This document shows, piece by piece, positions 37,204 through 50,476 of a stretch of DNA of 64,000 bases (position 1 is its first letter; each line of letters starts with the position of its first letter). The stretch is from Campylobacter armoricus. Its GTDB lineage: Bacteria > Campylobacterota > Campylobacteria > Campylobacterales > Campylobacteraceae. A program made the position numbers and the translations under genes. Below the pieces are notes generated by a model. It had not been told where the DNA came from, searched no databases, and saw only the letters and a program-made list of their open reading frames with translations. Location of the stretch: positions 1,116,001-1,180,000 of the forward strand of contig NZ_CP053825.1 of the NCBI RefSeq assembly GCF_013372105.1, written 5' to 3'.

Positions 37204-40200
37204 ATGAAAGGAATAATCTATAGTAATGGGGGAGGATATAAGTCTCTTTTCTTGGCTTTAACACTCATATCAAGCCTATATGCTCAATCAAAAGAAATAA
37301 CTTTTCCTGAATTTCCAACTTTGCCAGATTGCAATAATAAAGAAAATTGTAAAACTTATGATGGAACAAATGATTTATCACAAATAACTATTGCAGAACC
37401 AACTGCTGGGACAGCAAGTTTTAATTTAAAACTTGATAATAGCTTTGGTTTTGATTCAACAAAAACACAAAGCAATAATACCATCATAATAAAAAGCGCC
37501 AAAAATTTAACCGGTGCTATAAGAGCTGCAGTAGGAAAAGAAGCTGAAGTTAGTAACAATAAAATCTATATAGACTTAAGCACAAGCAATGATAAAACCA
37601 TTAGTTTTGAAAAAAAAGTTGATAATGTTAATAGTTATATGCTAATGGATTATGGCGGTATTGCTGCAGGAAGTGCTTATAAAAATAGTGCTTATAACAA
37701 CCAAACCTTTATCAAAGGTGCTACCATAGAAAATGCAGGAATTTATGCAGGACATGTTACGCTAAATAAACTTTTTAAAACTCCGGTAAAAGGCGACGAT
37801 AATACACTTTTTTTAGAACAAACTCATGTTAAAAATGCAAGTTTAGCAGCATTTTATCTTAGTTATGAAGACAATTTTGGGCTTAAAATTGATGCAAACA
37901 ATAATAAAACTTATATAAAAAATTCAACCATAGAAAACGGAGGAATTTATACAAACAATCTCATCTTATCAAACTCAAATAACAAAACCATTCTAACAGC
38001 TAACAATAACATACTGTTTTTAGACAATGTTACCACGAAAGGAAATAGCACTAATGCAAGCAATATAGGTGTAGTGCGCTTTCATAACAGATCGCCAAAA
38101 AGTATAGCTAATAACAATGATTTAGTGATACAAAATTCAAAAATCCAAGCAAATGAAATATTTGTAGTTACCGCACCATCAAATACTTTTAACATACCAA
38201 TAGATATAACAGCTAATCAAAATCATTTAAAAATTAGCAAAAGCAACATCAAAATTAATAACGATAAAAAAGGTATTAGAAATCAAATAGGTATTTTTGC
38301 AGTTTATAAAGCTACAAATACTGATGAAAATAGTATTTTACTTGAGGATTTAAACATTGATAATACAAATGAAAGCTCAAATTCTAATACTTTTTACATA
38401 AGCACTGCTTTAAGTGTTCAAAATGCAAAAAAAATACCCTAAATCTAAAAAATATCAATCTCTTGAATAATACAAGCAAAGGAAGTGATATAAATGTTGT
38501 TATATCATCTATCAGCGCAGACAACAACACTTTAAGTATAGAAAATTCCACACTTGGCGAAAAGACTAATTTCATAGTAGGTGCTAGATTGGTTCAAGCA
38601 AATGCAAAAGCAAATAACAATAATATTGTTTTAAAAGATAATATTATTAAAGATGCTATCGTATCTGGAACTTATGCAAGCGCAGATAATACAAGTGCAA
38701 ATGGAAATTCTATAATCTTAGAAGGAGGTAATTTTAACAACACTAGTATATTTGGTGCTAATATGGGTACAAAAACTGATACTAAAGAAGGTAGTGCTAT
38801 TAATAATACCATAACCATAAAAAATTCAACTGCCACTAAAGCAGGATCAACATTAACACAGCAAGAAAATAACAATATCTTTAATTTTAAAGATCTTTAT
38901 GGTGGCTATGCTAAAGATATGAAACAAGCCTATCTTGGCAATACCTTAAATTTACATTCTTTAGTAAGTACTCAAAACTTTGGTGGCTTTCAAAACATCA
39001 ACTTCATTATTAATGAAAAAGTATTAAGTGAGTTAAATAAAGGAAAAAGCTTTTTAACTATCACAGGCGCCAATCCAACCAAACTCCATTCTAATATAAA
39101 CAATAACAATGGAGGTTTAAACGAACACAATAATAACATCACTATCTATACCAATTTAAAAGATGGCATAGAAAGTATTAAAGAAGACATAGTGTTAATC
39201 TCTAACAACAATGGTATTACTAATTCTAATGGAGATAGACTTACTAAAGAACATTTAGATTCTATGAAATCAAAAGGTGAATTAATCAATTTTAGAAGCT
39301 TTGTCACTATACAAAGATTAAATTCAAGTGAATTTGAACTTGCTATGAAAGATAAAGATCAAGATAATATAGATGAGGAATTAATCATTAGCATACCAGA
39401 AGAACCTGATATTCCTGATAAGCCTGATAATCCTGATACACTAAATCCACAAACTAAAGCTTTATTAGAAGCTAATTTAGCTTATATACCAACTCTTATA
39501 CAAAGTGATGACTTGGTTAATCAAACAATGTTAGATAGTAATGCTAATATACAATTAGATCCAAACAACAGCTTTTATGCAGCTACTAAAGGAAGCTTTT
39601 TAAGATATAAAAGTGGTTCTCATATAGATATAGATACTTTATCTACTCTTATAGCTTATGGTAAGAATATAAATACTTATAATATATTTAATTCTATATT
39701 CCTTGAAACAGGATATACCAAATACAAAACCTTTAATGATACAGTTTTAGGTAACACTTTAGGTGATGGTAAGCATAAGTATTTGGGTATGGGTTATTTT
39801 ATAAAAAAACAAGATCTTTTTACTCAAGGATTATACACTCATGCTTATGTAAAAGGTGGAATTATTAAAAACGATTATGAAGTTCAAACCACACTTAAAA
39901 ACATAGATATTGATACTTCAAGTGCTTACTTTGGAACATCTTTAGGTTTGGGTTATGTAAAGAATTTAAAACAAAATATTTTAATGGATTTATATTCAAG
40001 ATACTATTATGATTATATCCCTAGTAAAGATTTAAACTTAGATGCAAATACTCCTTTACACTATAATGCTATACACGCTCATAGAATCAATCTTGGAGCA
40101 AGAATTTCTTATTTAAACTATCAAAACTTTAATCCTTTCATAGGTATAGCTTATGAAAATATTTTAAATGCTAATGCAAGAGGTAGTATAAAAGATAAGA

Positions 40201-40373
40201 TAGTGGATAAAGAATACAAAATTGATAATCCTAAACTACAAGGAAGCACTCTAATAACAGAACTAGGTTTTAAATACTTCTTTAAAGATTTAGAATTTAA
40301 TAGTGCTTTAAAAGGTTACTTTGGACAAAGAGAAGGGGTTAGTGTGGAAGCAAATGCAGTTTGGAGGTTTTAA
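37204..40373 (+). pseudogene. Autotransporter adhesin 1, interrupted by a poly-A frameshift
   Basis: This would be a type Va autotransporter of about 1056 aa. The start ATG at 37204 gives MKGIIYSNGGGYKSLF, a Gly-rich start followed by a signal peptide ending SSLYAQ. The passenger begins with FPEFPTLPDCNNKENCKTY and continues as Asn-rich beta-helix turns. The C-terminal beta-barrel (from about 39440) ends in VEANAVWRF, the typical terminal Phe. The frame breaks in an A8 run at 38427-38434, where nine A would join the two parts as NAKKNTLNLKN. The 3' 1481 bases are nearly identical to those of the next gene. Off-state, decayed gene or sequencing error are all possible. Confidence 0.85.
38893..40373 (+). 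repeat. Direct repeat copy 1 (autotransporter 3' half)
   Basis: From ATCTTTATGGTGGC to the stop codon, 1481 bases match the second copy at 42233-43712. The one difference I could find is A7 (39803-39809) against A6. It covers the end of the passenger, the linker with PDIPDKPDNPD, and the whole beta-barrel. Confidence 0.93.
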
Positions 40374-40523
40374 GGTTTAAATTTATAACATTTTTATAGT
40401 TTTAATAAAAGTATTTTATTATTTAAAAATAATTTATTATTTATTATTTTTTAAACTTTAAAACAATACAATAACGCATCTAAAAATTTTAAGGAACAAG
40501 TATGAAAAAAAATGAAGTATTTA

Positions 40524-40533
40524 GGGGGGGGGG
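40524..40533 (+). repeat. Poly-G tract (G10) at the start of autotransporter 2
   Basis: Ten consecutive G lie between the ribosome-site ATG (40502) and the signal peptide. The tract is uninterrupted and long enough for slippage. In the G10 state the upstream ATG leads to a stop at 40556. Confidence 0.9.
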
Positions 40534-42232
40534 ATGTGCAAATTTTCAATCTCTTTAACCTCTTCTTTGATTTTAGCACAAGCTCTTTATGCAGATAGCA
40601 TATTAATCCAAGATAACAATCATACAAAAAATTTAGGATTTGAAGAAAAAATTCAAGTTGAAAGAAAAGTTACAAATCCTTCTTTTCCAAATTTTCCTGA
40701 ATTTCCAAGCACTTGTGAAAGCCCTAATTGTAAAAAGTATGCCGGAACCATTGAAAATGTAGGTATTGGAGGTCAAAGTTGGGGAATCAATGTTGCTAAT
40801 TCTTTTGGTTTTAATCTTGATAAAAACAAAAATCAAACAGAGCAAAATTATCAAGTGTTTATAGATGCTAATTCAAATAATGATTTAAGTAAAATTAAAG
40901 GCGTGATTCGAGGAGCTTCCGTAACTAAAGGCATACATGATGTAAATAATGGCAGAGGGGGTACTGCCATAAATTTAAAAAATAATTCTGTTTATATAAA
41001 ATTAAAAAGTGATTCTGTTTTAAATTTAGATGGACAAAGCACTGATGATACAGATAGTGGTGGAAAAGGAACCATCATGGGAGCATCTTTAGGAAGGGGT
41101 GTTGAAGTTTCATCAAATCAAGTGGTTATTGATGGTGGAAGTACTAAAGCAAATGGTGTGGATGGAGGATCAATTACTTCAGGAAGCATAGTAGGTGGAT
41201 TTTTAACCGCTAAAAAAACTCCCACATCAACTGTTCGAGAGAATATGTTTATAAATGATAATAGTGTTTTCATAAAAGGTGCTAAAATTAACTTACAAAA
41301 TGGTGGAAATTATTTTAGAGTTATTGCAGGAGGGCTTGTAAGATTTGCAGATGCTAAAACACAATCTATGGCAAAAAACAATAAAACTTTTATAGAAAAT
41401 AGCGAAATTAAAGATTTTTACAATATTGCAGGATTTTTTACTGACACTTGGGCTCCATATGCTGATTTTGAATTATCTAATAATATAGTTTTTATAAAAA
41501 ATTCAATATTGGAAAATGCAGAAAAAAAATCAGGAGGTGGAATTTATGGGGCAGGGGTTAGTGCTAGCACTAAAACAAGTACAGGCAATAGCGTTTTTTT
41601 AGAAAATTCTATTTTAAAACTCAAAACAAGTACGCAAAGTTTTAGTATAAGGGGAAATAGCGCAAGTTATAGTAAAGTTGAAAATAATGTTGTTTCGATT
41701 AAAGATTCACAAATTCAAACCTTGGATGAGGCTAATGAAAATAGCAAAAGCGTTGCTATTTATGCTGCTGTGGCTCAAGAAGCAAATGCTAATAAAGTCT
41801 ATATCAAAAACTCAACTTTAGGTAAAAAAATGTCTTATATTACTGCTGCATTCGTTCATGGAAATGATGGGTATAATTTTGCAGGAATTCCACCGGTAAA
41901 TGAAAGTAATTTTCATATAAGAAAAGCAAGCAACAATTCTGTAATCATAGAAGATTCTACTTTAGATAGCGGAATTTTAGCTGGAGCTTTTGTTCAAAAA
42001 AATGATTACACAGATACTTCAAAGCCAAAAGTTCAAAGAAGTGCCAACTCAAACTCTCTAAGCATAAGCAATTCTATATTTAATGGCACAACTATGGTTG
42101 GAGGATTATTGGGAAGTATTTCAAGCAACCATGATAGAGGTCAAGAAGGTCAAGCAATAAACAATAAAGTTACCATAGGTGAAAATGTTTATAGTGGCAC
42201 AAAAGACAATCAAAGTGTATTAAATTTAACCA

Positions 42233-43712
42233 ATCTTTATGGTGGCTATGCTAAAGATATGAAACAAGCCTATCTTGGCAATACCTTAAATTTACATTCT
42301 TTAGTAAGTACTCAAAACTTTGGTGGCTTTCAAAACATCAACTTCATTATTAATGAAAAAGTATTAAGTGAGTTAAATAAAGGAAAAAGCTTTTTAACTA
42401 TCACAGGCGCCAATCCAACCAAACTCCATTCTAATATAAACAATAACAATGGAGGTTTAAACGAACACAATAATAACATCACTATCTATACCAATTTAAA
42501 AGATGGCATAGAAAGTATTAAAGAAGACATAGTGTTAATCTCTAACAACAATGGTATTACTAATTCTAATGGAGATAGACTTACTAAAGAACATTTAGAT
42601 TCTATGAAATCAAAAGGTGAATTAATCAATTTTAGAAGCTTTGTCACTATACAAAGATTAAATTCAAGTGAATTTGAACTTGCTATGAAAGATAAAGATC
42701 AAGATAATATAGATGAGGAATTAATCATTAGCATACCAGAAGAACCTGATATTCCTGATAAGCCTGATAATCCTGATACACTAAATCCACAAACTAAAGC
42801 TTTATTAGAAGCTAATTTAGCTTATATACCAACTCTTATACAAAGTGATGACTTGGTTAATCAAACAATGTTAGATAGTAATGCTAATATACAATTAGAT
42901 CCAAACAACAGCTTTTATGCAGCTACTAAAGGAAGCTTTTTAAGATATAAAAGTGGTTCTCATATAGATATAGATACTTTATCTACTCTTATAGCTTATG
43001 GTAAGAATATAAATACTTATAATATATTTAATTCTATATTCCTTGAAACAGGATATACCAAATACAAAACCTTTAATGATACAGTTTTAGGTAACACTTT
43101 AGGTGATGGTAAGCATAAGTATTTGGGTATGGGTTATTTTATAAAAAACAAGATCTTTTTACTCAAGGATTATACACTCATGCTTATGTAAAAGGTGGAA
43201 TTATTAAAAACGATTATGAAGTTCAAACCACACTTAAAAACATAGATATTGATACTTCAAGTGCTTACTTTGGAACATCTTTAGGTTTGGGTTATGTAAA
43301 GAATTTAAAACAAAATATTTTAATGGATTTATATTCAAGATACTATTATGATTATATCCCTAGTAAAGATTTAAACTTAGATGCAAATACTCCTTTACAC
43401 TATAATGCTATACACGCTCATAGAATCAATCTTGGAGCAAGAATTTCTTATTTAAACTATCAAAACTTTAATCCTTTCATAGGTATAGCTTATGAAAATA
43501 TTTTAAATGCTAATGCAAGAGGTAGTATAAAAGATAAGATAGTGGATAAAGAATACAAAATTGATAATCCTAAACTACAAGGAAGCACTCTAATAACAGA
43601 ACTAGGTTTTAAATACTTCTTTAAAGATTTAGAATTTAATAGTGCTTTAAAAGGTTACTTTGGACAAAGAGAAGGGGTTAGTGTGGAAGCAAATGCAGTT
43701 TGGAGGTTTTAA
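42233..43712 (+). repeat. Direct repeat copy 2 (autotransporter 3' half)
   Basis: 1480 bases matching 38893-40373, shorter by one A in the run at 43143-43148. The sequence upstream of both copies is clearly different, so the passengers are distinct while the barrels are the same. Confidence 0.93.
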
Positions 43713-43735
43713 AAGCGTAAATAATTTACGCTTTT
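43711..43735. terminator. Bidirectional terminator after autotransporter 2
   Basis: A perfect 12-bp inverted repeat (AAAAGCGTAAAT, A, ATTTACGCTTTT) begins at the autotransporter 2 stop and lies just beyond the 3' end of the convergent nitrilase-like gene. It forms the right border of the autotransporter island. Confidence 0.85.
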
Positions 43736-43738
43736 AAA

Positions 43739-44521
43739 TTAATAATTTTTAATAATCTTATCAAAAGCCCATAAATTTCTAGCTTCATTTACTTTACTAA
43801 CTTCTACTACAAGCATTTCTTCTTGATCGCCAAGTTGTTCTTGTACTTCTCCAAAAGCATTGATAAAAAAGCTATCTCCATAAAATTTCCACTCATTTTC
43901 TTGCTTTAAATTGCCTATGCGATTAACCCTTAAAATGCTTGTTGAGTTTAAAAAAGCTCTAGTTTTTAAAAGCTCTAGCCATCTTTGATTACTCTCAAAA
44001 GTACTAGCTGTAGGGATAATAACTAAATCTATCTTTTTTTTCATAATCATTTGCCAAAAGATATCAAAATGAGCTTCAAAACCAAAAAGCAAAGCACATT
44101 TTAGCCCTTCATGAGTAAAAGCAAAAAGTTTAAGTTTATCAGTTTTTTTATTGTTAAAAAATTTTTCTTCGTTCCAGTGTGCATAAGGCATTAAAATTTG
44201 CTGTTCATATACTTTTACATTTTGCGGACCTACTTTTAAGCATAATTTTTTCAAACCATCGTTTTCCACGCTAATAAATGGAGCTATGATGTTTAAATCA
44301 TATTTTTTAGCAAGTTTTATCAAACTTGCTTTTTTACTTTGGCTTTGTTCTTTAATCATACTTTTTGGCATGCTCTTAAGCTCACTAAAAAAGCTATTTA
44401 AAACATACTCACCTAAAACTACTAAATTTGCACCACTTTCTTTAGCTGCCTTTAAATAATAATCAAGTCTTGATTCACTCAAAGCCAAAGTTGGAAATTG
44501 TAAAGCGACAATACTACTCAT
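43739..44521 (-). CDS. Nitrilase-fold (carbon-nitrogen hydrolase) protein lacking catalytic Cys and Lys
   Basis: This 260-aa protein has the nitrilase-fold layout: VALQFPT start, [14 protein letters not shown] with the conserved Glu38, and [19 protein letters not shown]. Aligned by eye, the catalytic Lys position (normally YRKxHL) is Gln107 in VYEQQIL. The catalytic Cys position (normally ICYDxRFP) is Gly147 in LLFGFEAHF. It may therefore be a non-catalytic member or use other residues. Its start overlaps xseB by 8 nt. From memory the gene is in the same place in C. jejuni (Cj1056), where murC and a sulfatase-like gene precede it. Confidence 0.82.
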   Translation of the reverse strand: MSSIVALQFPTLALSESRLDYYLKAAKESGANLVVLGEYVLNSFFSELKSMPKSMIKEQSQSKKASLIKLAKKYDLNIIAPFISVENDGLKKLCLKVGPQNVKVYEQQILMPYAHWNEEKFFNNKKTDKLKLFAFTHEGLKCALLFGFEAHFDIFWQMIMKKKIDLVIIPTASTFESNQRWLELLKTRAFLNSTSILRVNRIGNLKQENEWKFYGDSFFINAFGEVQEQLGDQEEMLVVEVSKVNEARNLWAFDKIIKNY

Positions 44522-44686
44522 CTACTTGCTCGATTTCTAATTTTGCTTTTTCAAGTATAGTTCTTGCTTGTTTTATGTTTTTTAAACCTTCTTTGTAAAT
44601 TTCTACGCAGGTTTTAAGATCTAAATCTTTATTATTAAGTTTTTCCAAAGAAAGCTCAGCTTGTTTGATATGATCTTCAAATTCCA

Positions 44687-44687
<1 letters not shown>
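44514..44687 (-). CDS. xseB: Exodeoxyribonuclease VII small subunit
   Basis: A 57-aa frame starting [20 protein letters not shown] fits the XseB pattern: FEExLxxLExxVxxL, then [20 protein letters not shown], equivalent to the LSLEEALKLYEEGxKLxxxC motif. The XseB subunit binds XseA to form exonuclease VII, which degrades single-stranded DNA. Its ATG overlaps the guaB stop (TAATG) and its end overlaps the nitrilase-like start by 8 nt, so it is firmly in the guaB operon. It is shorter than the usual 65-80 aa. Confidence 0.88.
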
Positions 44688-47512
<2,825 letters not shown>

Positions 47513-47513
<1 letters not shown>

Positions 47514-47620
47514 TATTTATCCTTAAATTTTTTAACCAAATAAAATAAAAAAAGCGTGATAAATAAAAAACAAATTAGAGTAATCACAACCACGCTAAAA
47601 GGTAAAGCTTGCTCAAACAT
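47513..47620 (-). CDS. 35-aa single-pass membrane protein
   Basis: A 35-codon frame, [20 protein letters not shown] and onward, has one long hydrophobic helix (about residues 7-28) and a short Lys-rich tail (VKKFKDK), so it is likely cytoplasm-facing at the C-terminus. Its ATG overlaps the ileS stop by 8 nt and its TAA overlaps the gatA ATG, so it is coupled on both sides. From memory C. jejuni has a similarly tiny gene here (Cj1060). No function is known. Confidence 0.7.
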
Positions 47621-50378
47621 TTTTTGCTTTTTCTACTCCATTACATCTTGGGCATAAACACTCTTCTTCTTTTGCTAAAAATTTCCAACATCTTGGACAT
47701 TTATGTAGCGAAGAACGCACGATTTTAAAGCTTAAATTATCTATTTTAAATTCACTTAAAGCTTCTTTATCATCTAAGCTTTCTACTGAGCTTACCATAA
47801 ACCAATCTGCTATTTCTTCTATATCTTCACTTAAAAGCTCATTTGCACTAGTTTGCAAAGATAATTCTAAAGTCGATTTGATGAGTTTATCTTTTTTTAG
47901 TGTATCGATGATTTCAAAGAATTTTTCTCTTGATTTTATAAATAACTCATCTTCTACCTTAAATTCATAATCAAATCCATTTTTTAATACCAAATCAAAT
48001 ACATCTTTAGCATTTTCTTTAATAGCTGCATTTGCATGCTCTAAAGCTTCATCTATAGTATAAGTTAAACTTGGAGCTAAAAGTGTGAAAAGTTTTCTAG
48101 CTATTAGCACCATAGCACTTTGCGCACTTATTCTTTTTGTATCATCTTTAGCATTACAATACAATCTATCTTTACAAATATCTAAATAAATCCCACTTAA
48201 ATCAGCACTTAAGAAATTTAAAAGCACACTAAAGCCTTTTGCAAATTCATATCTTTCAAAAGCATTTTCACAAGTTTCAAAAGCTATTTTAGCACGCATT
48301 AAAATCCACTTATCTAAAAGTGTGAAATTTTTTGTTTCTAAAAATTCTATATCATTAGTATTTGCAAGCAAAAATCTTATAGTATTTCTTATTTTTCTAT
48401 ACTGCTCGCTTACTTGCTTTAAGATATTATCTGAAATTTTTAAATCACTTGAATAATCACTAAGCATAATCCAAAGTCTTAAAATCTCTACTCCATAATT
48501 TTTAGCTACATTTTGAGGCAAAATCACATTACCTTTAGATTTGCTCATTTTTTGACCCTTCTCATCTACGGTAAAACCATGGGTAAGGATATTTTTATAT
48601 GGAGCTTTATGATTAATTGCGGTTGAGATTAAAAGCGAGCTTTGAAACCATCCGCGGTGTTGATCGCTTCCTTCAAGATACATCGAAGCTTGATATTCTC
48701 CTGCGTCGTATCTGTTTGAATTTAGCACTGCTTCCCAAGTACTGCCACTATCAAACCAAACATCTAAAATATCATAAACTTTTTCTAAGTTATTTGGGTC
48801 ATATTTGCTATTTGGCGGTAATAAATCTTTAATTTCTAAATCCCACCAAATATCAGCACCATTTTCTTCAAAAAGACTTATCAAGTGATCTAAAATTTCA
48901 TCATCAAAAACTACCTCTTTAGTAGTTTTATCTCTAAAAAAAGCTATAGGCACACCCCAATCTCTTTGTCTTGATATACACCAATCAGGGCGATTTTCTA
49001 TCATGGAGCTAAGTCTTTTTACTCCGCTTTCTGGGTAAAATTTCACATTATTTAACTGCTCTAGTGCTAATTCTCTTAAAGATTTTCCATCTAGCTTTTT
49101 CTCATCCATTAAAATAAACCATTGCTTTGTTGCTCTATAAATAACAGGTTTATGTGTTCTCCAACAAAATGGATAAGAATGTGTAAATTTAGAACTTTCA
49201 AGTAAAGCTTCACCGAGCAATTCTAAAATACGCTCATTTGCTTTAAAAATATGAAGTCCTATAAACTCGCTTAATAAATGTTCTGGTAAAAGTCCTTTAA
49301 CTCTTAGCGTTTCATCATAACATCCACCATCATCTACTGGCATAATCACTTCAATACCATATTTTAAACATACATAATAATCATCCTCACCATGTCCTGG
49401 TGCAGTATGAACAAGTCCTGTTCCACCTTCCATTAAAACATGATCGCCTAAGATTAAAGTGGATTTTCTTTGATTAAGTGGATTGATAGCATTTAAATTT
49501 TCAAATTCAGCACCTAAAAGTTCTTTTTGAATTCCGCCCTTAGTAAAACCTTTATTTATCATAGCTTCAAGTAATGCTTTAGCAAAAATAAAACCTTCTT
49601 CAGTAATAACATATTTTTCATTTGGATTTAAAGATATAGCTTGATTTGCTGGTAAAGTCCAAGGCGTAGTAGTCCAAATGACTGCTTTTGCTTTTTCAAC
49701 GCTTAATTTTTCACAAGAGTTTTTATCAAGTTCAAATGCTACAAAAATAGAGTAATCTTCTTTGTCCTCATACTCCACTTCAGCTTCTGCTAACGCGCTC
49801 TTAGCAGCCCAACTCCAAAAAACAGGCTTACTTCTTTCTAGCAAAAGTCCTTTTTTAGCTATCTTGCATAAAGCTTTGTAAATGTCAGCTTCAAAAGCAT
49901 TTTTCATAGTTAAATATGGCTCATCCCAATCAGCTATTACACCTAAAGATTTAAACTCATCTCTTTGAATATTTACAAACTCTCGTGCATGTTCTCTGCA
50001 AAATTCACGAATTTCTTTTTTACTAAGACTTTGTTTTTTTTCTTTAAGCTTTACTTCAACTTGCTGTTCTATAGGCAAACCATGACAATCCCAACCCGGA
50101 GTAAAACGCACTTTTTTGCCTTGAAAATAATGCATTTTTATAATGATATCTTTTAAAATTTTATTTAAAGCATGACCAATATGCAAATGCCCATTAGCAT
50201 AAGGAGGTCCATCATGCAGGGTAAAACTCTCATTTACTCCTTGTCTTTTTTGTTTCATTTTCTCATAAGCATAATTATTTTCAAACCACTTGTTAAAACG
50301 CTTAGGCTCAAGCTCTGCTAAATTTGCACGCATTGCAAAAGTAGTATTTGGAAGCAATAGCGTATCTTTATAATCCAT
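47613..50378 (-). CDS. ileS: Isoleucyl-tRNA synthetase
   Basis: The 921-aa class I synthetase charges tRNA(Ile). The active site shows [16 protein letters not shown] (HIGH-type) and [10 protein letters not shown] (KMSKS). The CP1 editing domain has [11 protein letters not shown], and the C-terminal zinc site is CPRCWKF...CPRC. I prefer the ATG at 50378 to the GTG three codons upstream, because the AAGG lies at a better distance. Length is standard for bacterial type. It is the first gene of the ileS-gatA-guaB unit. Confidence 0.97.
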   Translation of the reverse strand: MDYKDTLLLPNTTFAMRANLAELEPKRFNKWFENNYAYEKMKQKRQGVNESFTLHDGPPYANGHLHIGHALNKILKDIIIKMHYFQGKKVRFTPGWDCHGLPIEQQVEVKLKEKKQSLSKKEIREFCREHAREFVNIQRDEFKSLGVIADWDEPYLTMKNAFEADIYKALCKIAKKGLLLERSKPVFWSWAAKSALAEAEVEYEDKEDYSIFVAFELDKNSCEKLSVEKAKAVIWTTTPWTLPANQAISLNPNEKYVITEEGFIFAKALLEAMINKGFTKGGIQKELLGAEFENLNAINPLNQRKSTLILGDHVLMEGGTGLVHTAPGHGEDDYYVCLKYGIEVIMPVDDGGCYDETLRVKGLLPEHLLSEFIGLHIFKANERILELLGEALLESSKFTHSYPFCWRTHKPVIYRATKQWFILMDEKKLDGKSLRELALEQLNNVKFYPESGVKRLSSMIENRPDWCISRQRDWGVPIAFFRDKTTKEVVFDDEILDHLISLFEENGADIWWDLEIKDLLPPNSKYDPNNLEKVYDILDVWFDSGSTWEAVLNSNRYDAGEYQASMYLEGSDQHRGWFQSSLLISTAINHKAPYKNILTHGFTVDEKGQKMSKSKGNVILPQNVAKNYGVEILRLWIMLSDYSSDLKISDNILKQVSEQYRKIRNTIRFLLANTNDIEFLETKNFTLLDKWILMRAKIAFETCENAFERYEFAKGFSVLLNFLSADLSGIYLDICKDRLYCNAKDDTKRISAQSAMVLIARKLFTLLAPSLTYTIDEALEHANAAIKENAKDVFDLVLKNGFDYEFKVEDELFIKSREKFFEIIDTLKKDKLIKSTLELSLQTSANELLSEDIEEIADWFMVSSVESLDDKEALSEFKIDNLSFKIVRSSLHKCPRCWKFLAKEEECLCPRCNGVEKAKNV

Positions 50379-50476
50379 ACTATCCACCTTAAAAATTTAA
50401 AAATAGTTAATTCTACTTAAAATACTTTTAATTTGCACTTATTTTTTTGCTATAATCGCACTAAAAAAGGAAAATC

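Larger units (their letters stand above)
40502..43712 (+). pseudogene. Autotransporter adhesin 2, poly-G off and barrel frameshift
   Basis: This would be a second type Va autotransporter of about 1070 aa. The best start is ATG 40502, 6 nt after AAGGA. It reads MKKNEVFR, then a run of ten G, then stops after 18 codons; eleven or eight G would fuse it to MCKFSISLTSSLILAQALYA, the signal peptide. An ATG at 40534 right after the G run could start the long frame, but its ribosome site is poor. The passenger starts FPNFPEFPSTCESPNCKKY and has Asn/Ser-rich beta-helix turns. A second break, at an A6 run (43143-43148), truncates the barrel; the barrel resumes in another frame to VEANAVWRF. A strong terminator follows. 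Confidence 0.85.

Noticed and set aside
37204-40500. CRISPR-like Asn-rich repeats in the autotransporter passengers
   Set aside because: The repeats are protein-level beta-helix turns of varying DNA sequence without regular repeat and spacer lengths; no cas genes are near.
43287-43712. A separate 141-aa gene in the second barrel region
   Set aside because: It is the remainder of the autotransporter 2 barrel after the A6 frameshift, with no ribosome site, and matches the barrel of autotransporter 1.
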